Under the pieces are notes generated by a model. It was not told where the DNA came from. It was given only the letters and a program-made list of their open reading frames with translations, and searched no databases. A DNA stretch of 64,000 bases from Penelope pileata (lineage: Eukaryota > Chordata > Aves > Galliformes > Cracidae): NCBI GenBank assembly GCA_013396635.1, contig WBMW01003969.1:229029-293028 (forward strand), read 5' to 3'. Below, piece by piece: positions 49,001 through 61,296 of this stretch. The position numbers and the translations under genes were made by a program. Numbering within the stretch: position 1 is the stretch's first letter; each line of letters begins with the position of its first letter.

Positions 49001-50448
49001 TTGTTTTAATTTTCAAGGTTGTGTGCGTTACACTGTGCCACAAGTAAGTACTTGATGGAAAGCTTTTTTCTAAGGATTACTTATAAGCTAGGCTAATACA
49101 GGTAGCCAGTATATATAGATAACGAGGCTATAAATACCATACCAAGTATTGTTGCTGAGGTTGTATGCATAATTAAAAGAATGAAGAAACTGTCAAGTTA
49201 AAATGAAAGCTTGTGGGACAGTCAGAGACTTTTGTGTGAATCTTCCATATGCAGCTGCAGAAAGATCACTTTTTCCTTGAGCGGTAGCATTGTGTTGTAA
49301 TCTGATTAACACTGGTACGTCTTCTGTGGAATAAAGATGGTGTTACAAACTTCCGGAGCTGTCCACGCAGATGCTGAGTAGCCCATGACCTTTCTTGCCT
49401 TTAACAACAATCCACTGGGGAGTCCCTAAGCTTATAATACACAAGCCACTTAGTGATACACGACATGGAGCTGGGAGCAACTGCCGTCACTGGTGGTATC
49501 TGCCATAATGCTGAAGGGGGAGATTGGAATTTCTATTTTTTTTTATGACCATGAAACTAGGGTTACCATAACTGTTGGCAGAGAAAAGTATTCGGCTCTA
49601 CACTTCCCTTCGTCTGCTTGGTGACAGTGAGTTGTCACTAAAGGACTGGCTGGATCTTGCTGTGGGAGCTTTATGTCCATGTTGAGCTGTCCATTTGCCA
49701 CTGGAAGTTTTATATGAGGTGCATGTCCAAATAAGATGTAGCATATATTATGTATGCACAATTAACATTTATCAGTTTTCAAGGCTATTTGCATACAGCG
49801 GAACTCAATTTTATAAGCAAATCTCTTTACAACTCTGTTCCTTTGCAAGCCATGCTAGGACTGCTGTCAGTCTCAGAACATGTGTATCAGCAAATGTTTG
49901 TATATGTTTATTAGCTGAAAGTCCTCTTTTCTACTAAAACTGAATTTGTATTGAAGGAATCTGGTGAATTCTTAAACTCCTCAAAATGAGATGGATTATT
50001 TCAATTAGCTTTAAATGTGTCTGACAACATAGAAAGGAGAACACTTTCGTGGTAAACTTCATCTGTATTGTGTTGCTGCTTCAAGTAATAGAGCATTGAA
50101 ATCCCCCCTTGATTAAAATCAGTAGGAGTCTTGTCAGGATTTTCATCTAAGTCTTAAGCTGTGCAGGTTAACTTCTTAAATGAAATTAATATTAAACATC
50201 TTACTCTAATCCCTTCTTTCTTGGGAATTACAGAAAATATGGAATATATTAAAATACATTCTTGTTCAGCTAGCGGCATTTACTTCAAGAAGTTAGAGCA
50301 GAAAAGCTCTATTAGTATAAAAACACATTGCCTGCTGAAAAATGAGCTCTAGAGAGGTATTTCAGTAATGTCAGCAATAACATTCAGAATGTGTGCGCAT
50401 GTATGTGTGCCTGTATATGTATGTAATCCAATACCACATGATGAATTT
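46045..50448 (+). other. MCF2L: MCF2L intron, first part
   Basis: 4.4 kb of AT-rich intron with short A runs (about 46667-46681). No exon, RNA gene or named repeat. The next expected MCF2L exon, which would open the SEC14-like domain, is not seen here or elsewhere in the window. Confidence 0.7.
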
Positions 50449-50605
50449 TCATAGAACTGTAGAATTATTTAAGTTGGAAAACATCTTCAAGATCATCAGT
50501 CCAGCCATCGAACTGTCCTACAAAGTCCCACTGCTAAACCATGTCCCTTAGTGCTACATCTGCACATCTTGTAAGTGTCTCCAAGGATGGGGACTAACCA
50601 CCTGT
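50449..50605 (-). mobile_element. Older CR1 fragment, minus strand
   Basis: Begins TCATAGAACTGTAGAATTAT and carries degraded versions of the antisense CR1 3' blocks ('aagatcatcagtccagcc', 'aaccatgtcccttagtgc', 'ccaaggatggggac'). It is more diverged than the neighbouring copy and about 155 bp long. Confidence 0.8.
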
Positions 50606-50663
50606 CTTACTTCACCAAATCAAAAATTGTAATTTTGTAATCACTGTGCCCAAGAATCGTAAA

Positions 50664-51260
50664 ATAGAATCATAGAATATCCCAAGTTGGAAGGGACCCA
50701 CAAGGATCTTTGAGTCCAACTTCTGGCTCTACACAGGGCCACCCAAAATCCAAACCCTTTGAGAGCTCTGTCCAAATGCTCCTTGAACTCCAGCAGCTTG
50801 GGGCTGTGACCACTGCCCTGGGCAGCCTATGCCAGGGCCCAACCACCCTCTGGTGATGAATCTTTTCCTAATCCTCACCTTGAACCCGCCCTGACACAGC
50901 TCCATGCCGTTCCCTCGGGCCCTGTCGCTGTCACCAGAGAGCAGAGCTCAGCGCTGCCCCTCCGCTCCCCTCGTGAGGAAGCTGCAGGCCGCCATGAGGC
51001 CTCCCCTCAGCCTCCTCTGCTCTGGGCTGAACAAACCAAGGGACCTCAGCCACTCTTCAAACATCTTGCCTTCTAGACCCTTCCCCATTTTTATTTTCCT
51101 CCCTTGGGCACTCTCTAATAGCTTTGTGTTCTTCTTACATTGTGGCACCCACACCTGCACACAGTGCTCGAGCAGAGCAGGACAATCCCTCCCCTCACGC
51201 GCTGGCAGTGCTGGGCCTGGTGCACCCCAGGGTGCAGTTGACAATCAGTCAATGTTTGAC
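50664..51260 (-). mobile_element. CR1 LINE 3' part, minus strand
   Basis: Starts with ATAGAATCATAGAATATCCC and continues through the antisense CR1 3'UTR blocks ('gagtccaacttctggctc', 'caaatgctccttgaactc', 'ccgttccctcgggccctgtc', 'gaggcctcccctcagcc', 'gtgctcgagcagagcagg'). It is well preserved. The open frames at 50904-51305 and 50948-51244 lie inside it and are repeat artefacts. Confidence 0.9.
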
Positions 51261-51269
51261 CATTATATC

Positions 51270-51485
51270 AGACACATCCCTGCTTGCAAATTACAGGTCA
51301 AGTAGGCCACCTTCCCTTGTTGGCTCACTCACCACCTGTGTCAGCAAGTTATCCTCCACATGTGCCAGGAATCTTCTACACTATGTTCTCTCTCTCCTGC
51401 ATCATATTTACAGAAGGCATCCAGGAAGCTGAAGTCCCCTGTGAGAATAAGGATCATGAGACTTCTCCTAGTTGCTTGTAGAATA
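51270..51485 (-). mobile_element. CR1 ORF-region fragment, minus strand
   Basis: Blocks such as 'aaattacaggtcaagtaggcc', 'ttggctcactcaccacctgtg', 'agcaagttatcctccacatg' and 'gaagctgaagtcccctgtgag' match the antisense of a CR1 coding region found in many avian genomes. Either it continues the element to its left, with an internal deletion, or it is a separate insertion. Confidence 0.65.
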
Positions 51486-54400
51486 GAACAGAGAAAGGAT
51501 GCAGCTTTTTAAATAACAAAGAGTTTATTTATTTCTGGTCAGGCAATTAAGATAAAATTTAGGAATCTATTGTACCATCTGCAGCTACAGTGAAGGGAAA
51601 AAAAAAAAAAAGCATTTTCAATTTTCCTCCAAATTTCCTGAAACCCAACTGAGAAAGATTTTAAGAAGTTTTTCCCAGTACTGTATGCAGCAATGGCTAG
51701 TACTGATCCATTGCAGTTTGAAATTATGTATTAGATATACTTTTATATTGTTATGCTTCCTTCTGCTTTCTAAAGTTGAAGTTTTCTTGTGTAGTGGCAT
51801 TTTTATGTTGTGTAGTGAGGTGTGAAATTTTTCTCTAGCAATATTAAACTAGTAAGAATGAATACAGCTTTCTTGGGTTTCTACATTTTAATGTTGTGTG
51901 GCTATAGATGTCCTTTTATTTATAATCTTCTTGAAATGTATGACCATTTAATATGAAGAGAAAGCAGTAACATTTAATTTGTTATGGAAATTGATAGCTC
52001 TTGCGATACCTCTTAATGTAATGAAACTTTCTCTTTTGATTTGTATCATGCTCCACTTTTCAGGTATTCTCAGTGTGGGAAGAAGCATTAGATGCTTGCT
52101 GAAACTGAAGTAGGAAAGCTTTGTCAATTCTGTTCAGGCCCTGATATAACTACCTTTGTGCTTTTGGTACCTCAGGTGGCTCCAAGGAAATTGGAAAAGA
52201 GCCTAGGCAGAAGCATAATTGAAATTCAGCAAGGCATTACATGTCTAACCTGTTTAGACATTCTGTAAATCTCATTTTGCTGCATCTGTAGGCAGTGGAT
52301 ATCTTTGTAAATCGGCTTGATTATAATATCCATGCAAGAAAAAACAAATCCTATAATAGAAACTGACTTACACTTCTGAAAGGGCAATGCATGACCTTGG
52401 ACTTGTCTTAGCGATGTGCCTCCTATGTAATGAGGAGCAGTCACATGGTGAGTTTAAAGTGCTTCCATAACAACAGACTGTGTGCTGGGTTTGGCATGTG
52501 CTCCTAAGGCCTTGAAGATAAGTTGTGGATGTAAACACTAGGTCTAGCACAGGTGCAGTAGAAACCATCCAAGGGACAAGTTTCAGGCGCTGTCTTAATG
52601 TCTTTCAGCATCACCTGCAAGTGTTTATGGTAAAAAAAATGGTGGGTCAGATCGATCAGCTGGCTTCCAGCTGGACCGTTTGTCATGGAAATGAGCTGCT
52701 TTGACTCTCATCTAGCAATACCCTGATTAGATTTGGGGTTCAGTTGTTGCCTCTGGCTCTGAGGAATTACTCAAGGCTCTTTGATGCAAATAATGAAATA
52801 GATATGCAGATTTGCTGGACTTAACCAGTGCACACTCTTCTGGAGTTTAAAGTCAAACTCTCTCTACAAAGGAGAGAGGTTTGATGACAGAAATATTGGA
52901 AAACAATGAGATAAACTATACACATTTTTTTCAAATCTATTTTTTGCATTTTGCTGTAAGTGCCACAAGTGTTTATGTTGAAAAAGTAACATGTAGAAAT
53001 CTTCCTCCTGTTGCAAATACACAGTTTTCACAGAGCTCCTTTTTTTCGTGATTCCCAGGTACAAACTGCAGAATAGATGCATGCTGATCTGCCCGGGTTT
53101 CTTGGCTGTTGAAAATTAGGCTGTTTTAGAGTTGACTTTAATTGGTTAAATGGCCAGCTGTCAGAGGAAAATCTTTCCCTCTAGCTAAAGATACAGTGTT
53201 TGTTTTAATTGCTAGAGGCTAAAGAGAATTTATTTAATTTGGACATGTAATTTAAGTTACTTAGCGAACAGCTTTATTTTCTCAGCTCAGCTTATCAGAT
53301 CTGTTTAAGTCTATTTGTTGACCATAAGACACACTAGAAAAACAGTGATTTAATTTTTTTTTTTTTTTTTTGCATTTTATTAGACTATTGCTGGTAGTCT
53401 TAAAATATCATCTAAAACAATTTTTGAATGGTCATTCATTGACAGTCACAAAACATCTTTTTACATGGAGGGAGGAAAACAGAACTGATATTGCATCTGG
53501 AGTGGATCACTTTGAGACCACTGCTGCCAAACTGGTGTGACCTCTTTTGCAAAGGCTTATTTGGGGAAATGTCCTTTTGCTAATTACAATGTATGTGGTA
53601 GCCATGTTACATCCGTGATTTCCATCCAAGCATCACCTTGGAGCAGAACAGCTACACTGAAAATGAAGGATTCCTTTTGGAATTTCCCATTTCCCAGTTT
53701 CCTTTTGGGAAAGCAACAGCAGAAAATAAACTGTCTTAAATTAACTGATGCCAAGGAGACCAATCCAAAAGGTGAAGCTCCCAGAGAAACCACAACAGTA
53801 TTATTTCTGCTGAAGTTTCTGAGAGGTGGGAAATGGGTCCTTGAAAAGCTAGGCAGCCTTACCAGCAGTTACTATTTCCAGTAAGGTGTGTGGGTATATA
53901 CATGAAGTTGTGTTTGTGCAGAGAAGCTATTGTGGACCTTCATAGTGCCACTAGGGCTTGCAAAAAAAATCCAATTGGACCATGGCTAGTGGGCATAGAA
54001 GCAGAATCAGATCTCTTAATGCAGCCTGAAGACCTCTTCTCTAGCAGAATATGTGCTGAGGAAAGGTGGTTTGTTGGGTTTTTTTCCCTCCAGGAAAAGT
54101 CCTGGAAGTTTCTTTGTCCACATGAACAGGTCTTGCTCTCAGAGGAGGGAGGAAAAAATCTGCAGAAACGCCCCATTACACATGTTCAAGATGTTGTGTT
54201 ACTTTCTTTTTTCCTCCCTATAATTGCTTATTTTGAGGGACACCTCTCATGTTAGAACATGTACTCCATCTTAATGTTTTTCACAGAAATTTGCTGTTCC
54301 ATTGGAGTAATTCTGACTCTAGTAAATAGCACTATGGTATAGTGTATGGTGCACTCTAACTTGTTTCAGTTGACTGAAAAAAAAGTTGGCTGTACCAACT

Positions 54401-54870
54401 TCTTTTCACTGCTGTGAGAAGTATTTTCGTAACAAGGCTATAAGTGGGATTCTGTTGTCCTAATGTGTGTGCAACTAGTCCTGTATTCAGAGTGAGCAGG
54501 TTATTCTCCTGTTTTTTCCAACCGGAAGAGCTCCAGCAGGGAGCTTTTGTTTGCTGCACTTCAGAGGAGGATGTTGCTCAGCAGAGTGCAGGAGGGAGCA
54601 GCACCAGTGCTCACAGAACTTTGGTAGCTCAAGGAGATGGCCCTGAATTTCTTCGTGATTCTTGTGGCATTTTTTCTGGTGAGGGTTGAGCTGCCTTGGG
54701 TTGATTGACATCCTTGACTTTTCCTAGAGCTGCTGCCCTCTTGAGAATGTTGGTGTGAGTCATTAACTTGAGCCTTTTGGGCTGCTACGAGTGCCTGGTG
54801 TGCACCTCAGTGAGCTTCTCAAGAGGCAGGACTTGTTCACTGAACCAGAGTGAGTGGCAGCAAAGTGAGA
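51486..54870 (+). other. MCF2L: MCF2L intron, second part
   Basis: No exon or named transposon. It contains homopolymers (A15 near 51598-51612, a T run near 53357-53372). The open frame at 53537-53884 (115 codons) has no recognised domain, and a long overlapping antisense frame shows that the region is simply stop-poor. Confidence 0.6.
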
Positions 54871-55045
54871 CTTACAGAATTGTGGAACATCCTAAGTTGG
54901 AAGGCACTCACAAGGATCATTGAGTCCAACTCCTGGCTCCACACAGGACCACCCAAAATTCAAACCCTCTGTATGAGAACACTGTCCAAATGCTCCTTCA
55001 ATTCTGGCAGGCTTGGTGCTGTGACCACTGCCCTCACTGGAAACA
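54871..55045 (-). mobile_element. CR1 3'-end fragment, minus strand
   Basis: ACAGAATTGTGGAACATCCT, then the antisense CR1 blocks 'gagtccaactcctggctcc', 'ccacccaaaattcaaacc', 'caaatgctccttcaattc' and 'ctgtgaccactgccct'. It is the same subfamily as the copy at 50.66 kb by its shared blocks. It stops abruptly where the next, oppositely oriented CR1 begins. Confidence 0.88.
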
Positions 55046-55150
55046 CAGGTGCAACCTGCTGTAGGGAACCTGCTCTGGCAGGGGGGTTGGACTCGATGAT
55101 CTCTCGAGGTCCCTTCCAACCCCTGCAATTCTGTGATTCTGTGATTCTTT
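55046..55150 (+). mobile_element. CR1 3'-end fragment, plus strand
   Basis: 'ggttggactcgatgatctct', then 'cgaggtcccttccaacccct' and the tail AATTCTGTGATTCTGTGATT. It lies directly against the preceding minus-strand fragment, so the pair is inverted with both 3' ends pointing outward. Confidence 0.9.
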
Positions 55151-57284
55151 TGTATTCCTCTCTCAAGGCCTTGAATCTCCTTGTGCTCCACCTGTGGAAT
55201 TTAGATACCTGGCTCAGACCAGTGGGTACCATTACAGAAGGCCAATGCTGGGAATCATAAGGCCAAAATCCTTTGGGATCCTTTGCCTTTAATAGGTTCA
55301 CATTTCATCATGATGTTTTCAGTAATTTTTGTTTGGTCTGATCTGGCTGGTTATTAGTTTTGTTTTTTCTTTCTTTTTTTTTTTCCCCAAATCAGCATAA
55401 TTGTATGTTGAAGAGGAAAAACAGATTCAAACAGCAAAAAGGAGATAATAAACTTCTTCACTGCATGGAGATTGAAGATCGTTTGAATGCTTCTGCTGGC
55501 AAAATTCCTGTCAATGGTTCTGTTAGCGCAGGATATCTAATATTCCTCAAAGATGTAATAAAAATATGTGGTCTCCAGGTGGCAATGATAAGTTACTGCT
55601 GTTTTTTTATCCATCTTTTTGCTGAGTTTGCTTTCCTTTTGGGGGAGTGATTATAGACTAAATGCGTATTTTAAACTTCTGTTCTTTTCAGCTCAGGTTC
55701 TGCAAAAGTATGTAAAAGTACATAGAAATAGATGCTGTAAGGATTTTCTGCTTCTGGGCCTGGCCCTTTAATCTCTCAATAAATTGTATCTTGCCCCTTC
55801 ATGTCCAGTAGATGTTGCTGTTGAATCACCAACACTGAGAGAAGAAGTATGGTAAAGATCCTAGTATTTTATGCAGACAAGGGAGGTCTAAATTTAAAAA
55901 AAAATGCAATGTCTGCCTGTAGTTTTTTCATTTATATATATCAGCTTGGGAACCTTCTGTGTAAATGGGAAATAAGTGATGTATGTAACACTGAGCTGTA
56001 TGTTAACGTCCTGTGCAGCGAAAGTGATTTTCTAGCCTGCATCTCTATTACAGTTTTACTAAATACAAATATTTGGTACTCTCATCCTAAGAAGCCTAAA
56101 TCTTGTCAGCCATGGTGATATCTCTACAGCATGATACAATTTTGCAAAGCAATTCCACATGGTCAGAATAAGCTTTCCTGCAGCCTCTTCAGGTTAGTGC
56201 TGTTCCTTGGAAGCTTAGGGTATTGCCAGGTTGTTGGAGCACCTTTTAGGATGAAAACCCACAATATAGGCTGTTTTTGCTTGCTTTTGTTGAGGGAGAC
56301 AAAGCAGAGGAGGCTGATCACTTTGGGACACTTAAAGAGGATAAAGAGGAAAACATTTAAAGGTAGCATACTTCTTTCAGCAACACCTGTTCAGTACAAT
56401 TATGTGTAGAGAAAGCTTTTTTTTTTTTTTTTAACATTCCTTCTGATCTTCTAACAGAGGTTGAGGAATAGTTTGTTACGGGTTAGAATGTAAATAAAAT
56501 CCTTATTAAACAAATAATCTCACTGTTGAATTTTCTTTTGCAATTATATGGGAAAACATCTGCAGCTATTGGTTTCCTTGGAAACAAATTCACCGCAAAA
56601 GCAAAATGCACTTCACTGAGTCTGTCAATTTTAGTGCATTTGAGAAGAGTTTGATATGCGCACTTGAACCTTTTTATTACATTTGTTCCTCCAATGCTGT
56701 GTCATCTATGCTGTTCTCACATAAAACACATCATCAGAGATGTGCTGCATGCTTTGCATTTTGGACAGAACAAGGAGAAAGGTTGGTGTTCACAAAAGTA
56801 AACGTGGAGAGTGTGTACATATGTGTATTTTTTACGGCATCTGGTTTTCTGCACACTTATTTTTAAAGTCTAACCTTTTAAGCTCGATGCTATTGTTTGC
56901 GTATTGTTGCAATCTTTGCTGGGTTTTGGAGATCAGACAGCTGCTGAAAGTAATTGCTAGCATGTTTGCCTCATAGTACGATTTTGGCAGGATGTTGGCT
57001 TTATTTGTATTTTATTTAATAAATTCAATGTGGGATACATGTATGTGTTCTCACAGAAGAGTATTTTTGTTCTGGCTGTGACAGGAGAATGATTTCATGT
57101 ATTGTGTTGCGATATTTTAGTGTTGCATATGATTAGCTTTGACAGTTCAAGCCAAAAACAAATCTGTGCAACAGTGAGGCTTGGGTAATTATATCAGGAA
57201 GAATTTAAAACTTTTAATTGCATTATTGTCTTTTGTGAAAGAGAAGTTATGTTAAACAAGCACTAAATAAGAATCAGACTGAGA
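55151..57284 (+). other. MCF2L: MCF2L intron, third part
   Basis: No confirmed exon. It holds one cryptic-exon candidate (55396-55578; see findings) and T runs. No repeat of known family was recognised. Confidence 0.6.
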
Positions 57285-57669
57285 GAGCTGGATCTGTCCA
57301 GCCTGGAGAGGAGAAGGCTCCAGGGAGACCTGGTGGCAGCCTTTCAGTATCTAAGGGGGGCTATAAGAAAGAAGGGATGATTAACAGGGTCTGTGGTGAT
57401 AGGACAAGGGGAAATGGTTTCAAACTAAAAGAGGGGAGATTTAGGTTGGATAAAAGAAAAAAATTTTTACGACAAGGATGGTGAAGTACTGGAACAGGCT
57501 GCTCAGAGAGGTGGTGGAAGCCCCATCCCTGGAAACACTCAAGGTGAGGCTGGACTGAGCTCTGAGCAACCTGATCCAGCTGTAGGTGTCCCTGTTCATT
57601 GCAGGGGAGTTGGACTACCTGGCCTTTAAAGGTCCCTTCCAACTCAAACAATTCTGTGATTCTATGATA
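57285..57669 (+). mobile_element. CR1 LINE 3' part, plus strand
   Basis: Classic plus-strand CR1 3' sequence: 'agcctggagaggagaaggct', 'ccagggagacctggtggcag', 'tactggaacaggctgctcag', 'aaggtgaggctggactgagc', 'aggtcccttccaactcaaac', ending TTCTGTGATTCTATGAT. About 385 bp and truncated at the 5' end. The antisense open frame at 57361-57789 is an artefact of this element. Confidence 0.92.
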
Positions 57670-60550
57670 ATTAAGATAGTTTTTGACAGGTGTCTTTAGC
57701 ATAGCTTCATGTGGAGTAACTGGGTCACAAGTATGTGAGACAGAAGTCACATTTGTGACTGTCCTTCTGCTAGTAAAATGGTTTTCCAAATATACTGGAA
57801 AAGTAACATATTGTACTGAGAAGGCTTTGCTGCACTGAAGAGCAATTTTAACCTATGTTGACAAAACGTTGGCTGTAGCTTGGCAAATATTACAGAGATA
57901 TCTGGCAGTGTTTCCATATCTAAAATAGTCTTTAAAATGTCTCATAAACTCCTGTTTCTCTCCAAAAGAAGGCAGTTGTCCATGTAAAATTATATCTAAA
58001 CTTAGTCATTATGTGTCCTTTGCATTTAGGAGTTAATCATGAGTATTCATCAGTCTTTATTTGAGACCTCACTGTTTTCTACCTTCCAAAGATGATGTTG
58101 CCTATCTTGGTATACCTTTTCAAAGAAATCCCTCCCTAGAAAGGCCTTGAAGTGAAGTTTTGATGGATTTTCTTTTATCTTTTGTTTGCTTTGGGTGCTC
58201 TAAGTTACTGATACCACAGTAGAATGGTTGGTGTGCTCTCCATACAAAGTAAGCCTGCTGGGGGACTGAGGAAGTGGAGGGAGTGGGCAGATGCAATGTC
58301 TTTTCCATGAGAAACTCTTCTTTAGTTTCAAATGCAAAGGGAAGAAGAACAGGAAGGAAAAGAGTGGAAGAATTGTTTGTATGTCACCTTTTACTTATGA
58401 TCTGTTTTGCAAATCCTGTGCTTCCCCTCCTTGTTGACATTTAAGAAGCTAGAAAGCTAATACAAAAATATTTTTTGTGTTGTAAAGTAAACAGGGCAAT
58501 TCCTTGACCAGCACACTGCCTCATCCCATGGAAGCAGGAAAATGGAATTTGAACCGTATCATCACCACTGCTACTTTTTGAAAGATTTTCGTCTGTGCTC
58601 CCTTCCCACACCTCGGCTAATTACTCTTGCAGATGTCCTACTCGCACAGGCATGTGGCAGCAAAAAGAAATGGCTTATTTAGAAAGATGAAATGAGATAA
58701 CAGTTTTTACAGGTAACATTGTGTGATGCAAATGTTTTGGAAATTTAAACAATATCTATCTTCTGTATTTGATAACATCACTGTAAGCATTATTTGATAG
58801 GGTTGGTTGATTTTTTTTTTCATGCATTTCTTTTATTTTTACCCAGTAGAGCATTGCTATCAAAGTCACTTGTCAATTTTTACCTTTGTCAAAGTAACCT
58901 TAATAAGGGCAGATCCAACTGTACTACTAACCACAGATGCCAAGGTGACTATTTCATTAACACGTTTGTTTCTTTGAAAGGTCAGCCAAGATCTTGGAGG
59001 AAGTAAATGACTCTTAGGGTGATGCTAATGCAGATCGATCTCCAGGGAGCCAAGAGAACTTTTTTGCTTTTGTACATATTGGTGCCTTCCAGTGTGGGCT
59101 ATCTGGCATCATCAAGCCTCATCTATATGCTGCCCATTCCAATCACAGCTTTTAAATAATTCAATTATACAATAACTCTTTTTTCCCTTGAAATCTCTTC
59201 CAGGCCTAACACTGACAGTAATTATGCTTAAGCACTGTATGTTATGACAAATCTATGACTGTGTACAGTGAAATAGTGTGAGATGCTTTCTTTTTTTGTC
59301 TGACACTCTTGTGTATTTTTCCTTTACTTTCTTGGAAGTTTTTGTGTAATTCTGATTTATTTATTAAGTTGCAATTTTTTTGTTTTTATAACTAACAACT
59401 GACAGGAATTGGATCAAAATCAGCATTATAGATGATGTTGGCATGTCCGAGTTCTACAAGTCTGTCTTAGTATGCATTCAGCTACTGGGTGTTTGAGGAA
59501 ACTAATTCTACAGATAAATCTTTATGTGGTGCCTAGACGTGGTGAGTAAACACAGGCAGTTAAATTACATTAGAACTTCATGACATGATTGCTGAGCCTC
59601 CGCTGAGGCTCTGTGTTGGTGAACTGAAAGCTGAAGGAACAAGTCATTTTCAGCACGTTGAAACTGCGCTGATAAGAAATCCAGCAGGAAACTTTGCAGA
59701 AAGACAAGTTGAAGAATTTGAGAAATGGTAAGCAAAGGACCTGAAATTTTGTGGAAATTTCAAGCTTTAAGATTCTTAAAAGGTGACATGGCTTAGCAGA
59801 CAACAGAACACAACTAAGAACAGTGTGATTAAACAACTATAAAGAATACCACAGCTGAAAATATTTTGGTGTACCAGTTAGTACATTGTGGAGGTTATTA
59901 GTTATCAGCAACTGTGCAGATATTTTACAGCATTGGGTAGGAATTGAAACAAACGTGTCTTGGGAGCTGGAGGAGCTGAGCTGAAATTAGAAATTGTGTA
60001 CTGTGCTCTGGATATGTGTCTCTCTGAGAGCCAATCTATCTTAATCTTTGTGGATTTAAGTACCCAGCTTTTGATTGCAGTTGTGATCTGTTATCCAGAC
60101 GCTGTAAAGCTTAAAAATGATTGAAATTGTAGCCCATGCTACAATTACCTAACAGGTAGTTTGTCAAAGAAGATTTTTTTTTTACTGCACTTCAAAAGCA
60201 AAGGAAGTGAAAATAAAGGAGCACTGCATTGAGCTTGTCACTGTCAAAAGAATCTTTGTTATGGATTCAAAATAGCTTTAAGAGTTGAAGGAAGGAAAAA
60301 AAGAAAAAGCAATAGCAGCTTGTAATCAAAATAATAAAGAACTTTACATATGCCCACTTAGATTAGAGAAGATTCCATACTCTGGCTCTGAAACATTTCT
60401 CTTCCAAAAGCAGTATCTATTCAGAACCATGGTCCTTAAGGAAAGCTACCAGCAATACTATCAGGAGCCCATCAAAGCAAAAATTTTATTTTTGTTTCCA
60501 GTAGAAAACATGAAAACGTGGTTTGGATGTGGCTTACAATGTAAAGAAGT
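57670..60550 (+). other. MCF2L: MCF2L intron, fourth part
   Basis: AT-rich intron, with nothing recognised as exon, RNA gene or transposon. Confidence 0.6.
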
Positions 60551-60664
60551 CTTGGGCAGCCTGATCTAGTACCAGATCCGGAGGTTGGTGGCTCTGCCTG
60601 CAGGGGGTTGGTACTTGATGATTCTTGGGGTCCCTTCCAACCCAGGCCATTCTATGATTCCATG
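60551..60664 (+). mobile_element. CR1 3'-end fragment, plus strand
   Basis: 'cttgggcagcctgatctagt', 'ggggttggtacttgatgatt', 'ggggtcccttccaacccagg' and the tail CATTCTATGATTCCATG. About 114 bp, 5'-truncated. Confidence 0.88.
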
Positions 60665-61063
60665 TTTTCCCTTCTGACAGCTTTATTATAATGATAGCAG
60701 AGAAGCTATAAACTGAAGTGCAATCTTTCCAGCTTACAACGTATTATGGAGATCAGCTCTCAGGGAAGTTCAGTTTCATTTGGCTGGCTTGGGAAGTAGC
60801 ATCTTCTGTGAAGAATATCTAATGGAAAAAGTTGTGCAATCTGTAAATGTTCACTATTTCACGTTCTCAGTACAAAAAATATCATTGTGAACTGGAAACA
60901 GTGATTTTTTGCTTGTCAAGAAATGAAAAAGTTGTAATTGTCTGCAAAAGCCTTCTGTTAGAGGCCTTTTTTTCCTGTCAGGAATCTCTTGCCACTTCTG
61001 ATGAGGTCTGACCTGGTCTTGCTCTCCTACTATAACCATCTGCCAACATCAGTAACCAGACTA

Positions 61064-61296
61064 AGAATAGAATAGAGCAGTTCAGTTGGAAGGGGCCTTC
61101 AAAGGTCACCAAGTCCAGCTGCCCAGCCACTTCAGGGCTATCCAGAAGTTACAGCATGTTATTGAGGTCGTTGTCCAGATGCCCCTTGAACACTGAGAGG
61201 CACGGGGCACCAGCCACCTCACTAGGAAGCCTGCTCCACTGCTTGACCACTCTCGCAGCAAAAAAATTTATCCAAACATCTAGTCTGAGCCTCTAT
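61064..61296 (-). mobile_element. CR1 fragment (older subfamily), minus strand
   Basis: AGAATAGAATAGAGCAGTTC, then 'ggaaggggccttcaaaggtc', 'ccacttcagggctatccag', 'gttattgaggtcgttgtcc', 'gccccttgaacactgagagg' and 'aggaagcctgctccactgc'. This block order is that of the more ancient CR1 subfamilies. The tail unit is AGAATAGAAT rather than TCATAGAAT, which fits divergence or a different subfamily. Confidence 0.82.

Noticed and set aside
50904..51305. 133-codon plus-strand open frame
   Set aside because: Lies entirely within antisense CR1 sequence.
53537..53884. 115-codon open frame in the MCF2L intron
   Set aside because: No homologue recognised and an overlapping antisense frame is also open; no splice-site support at the right phase.
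57361..57789. 142-codon minus-strand open frame
   Set aside because: Mostly the antisense of a plus-strand CR1 3' end; not a gene.
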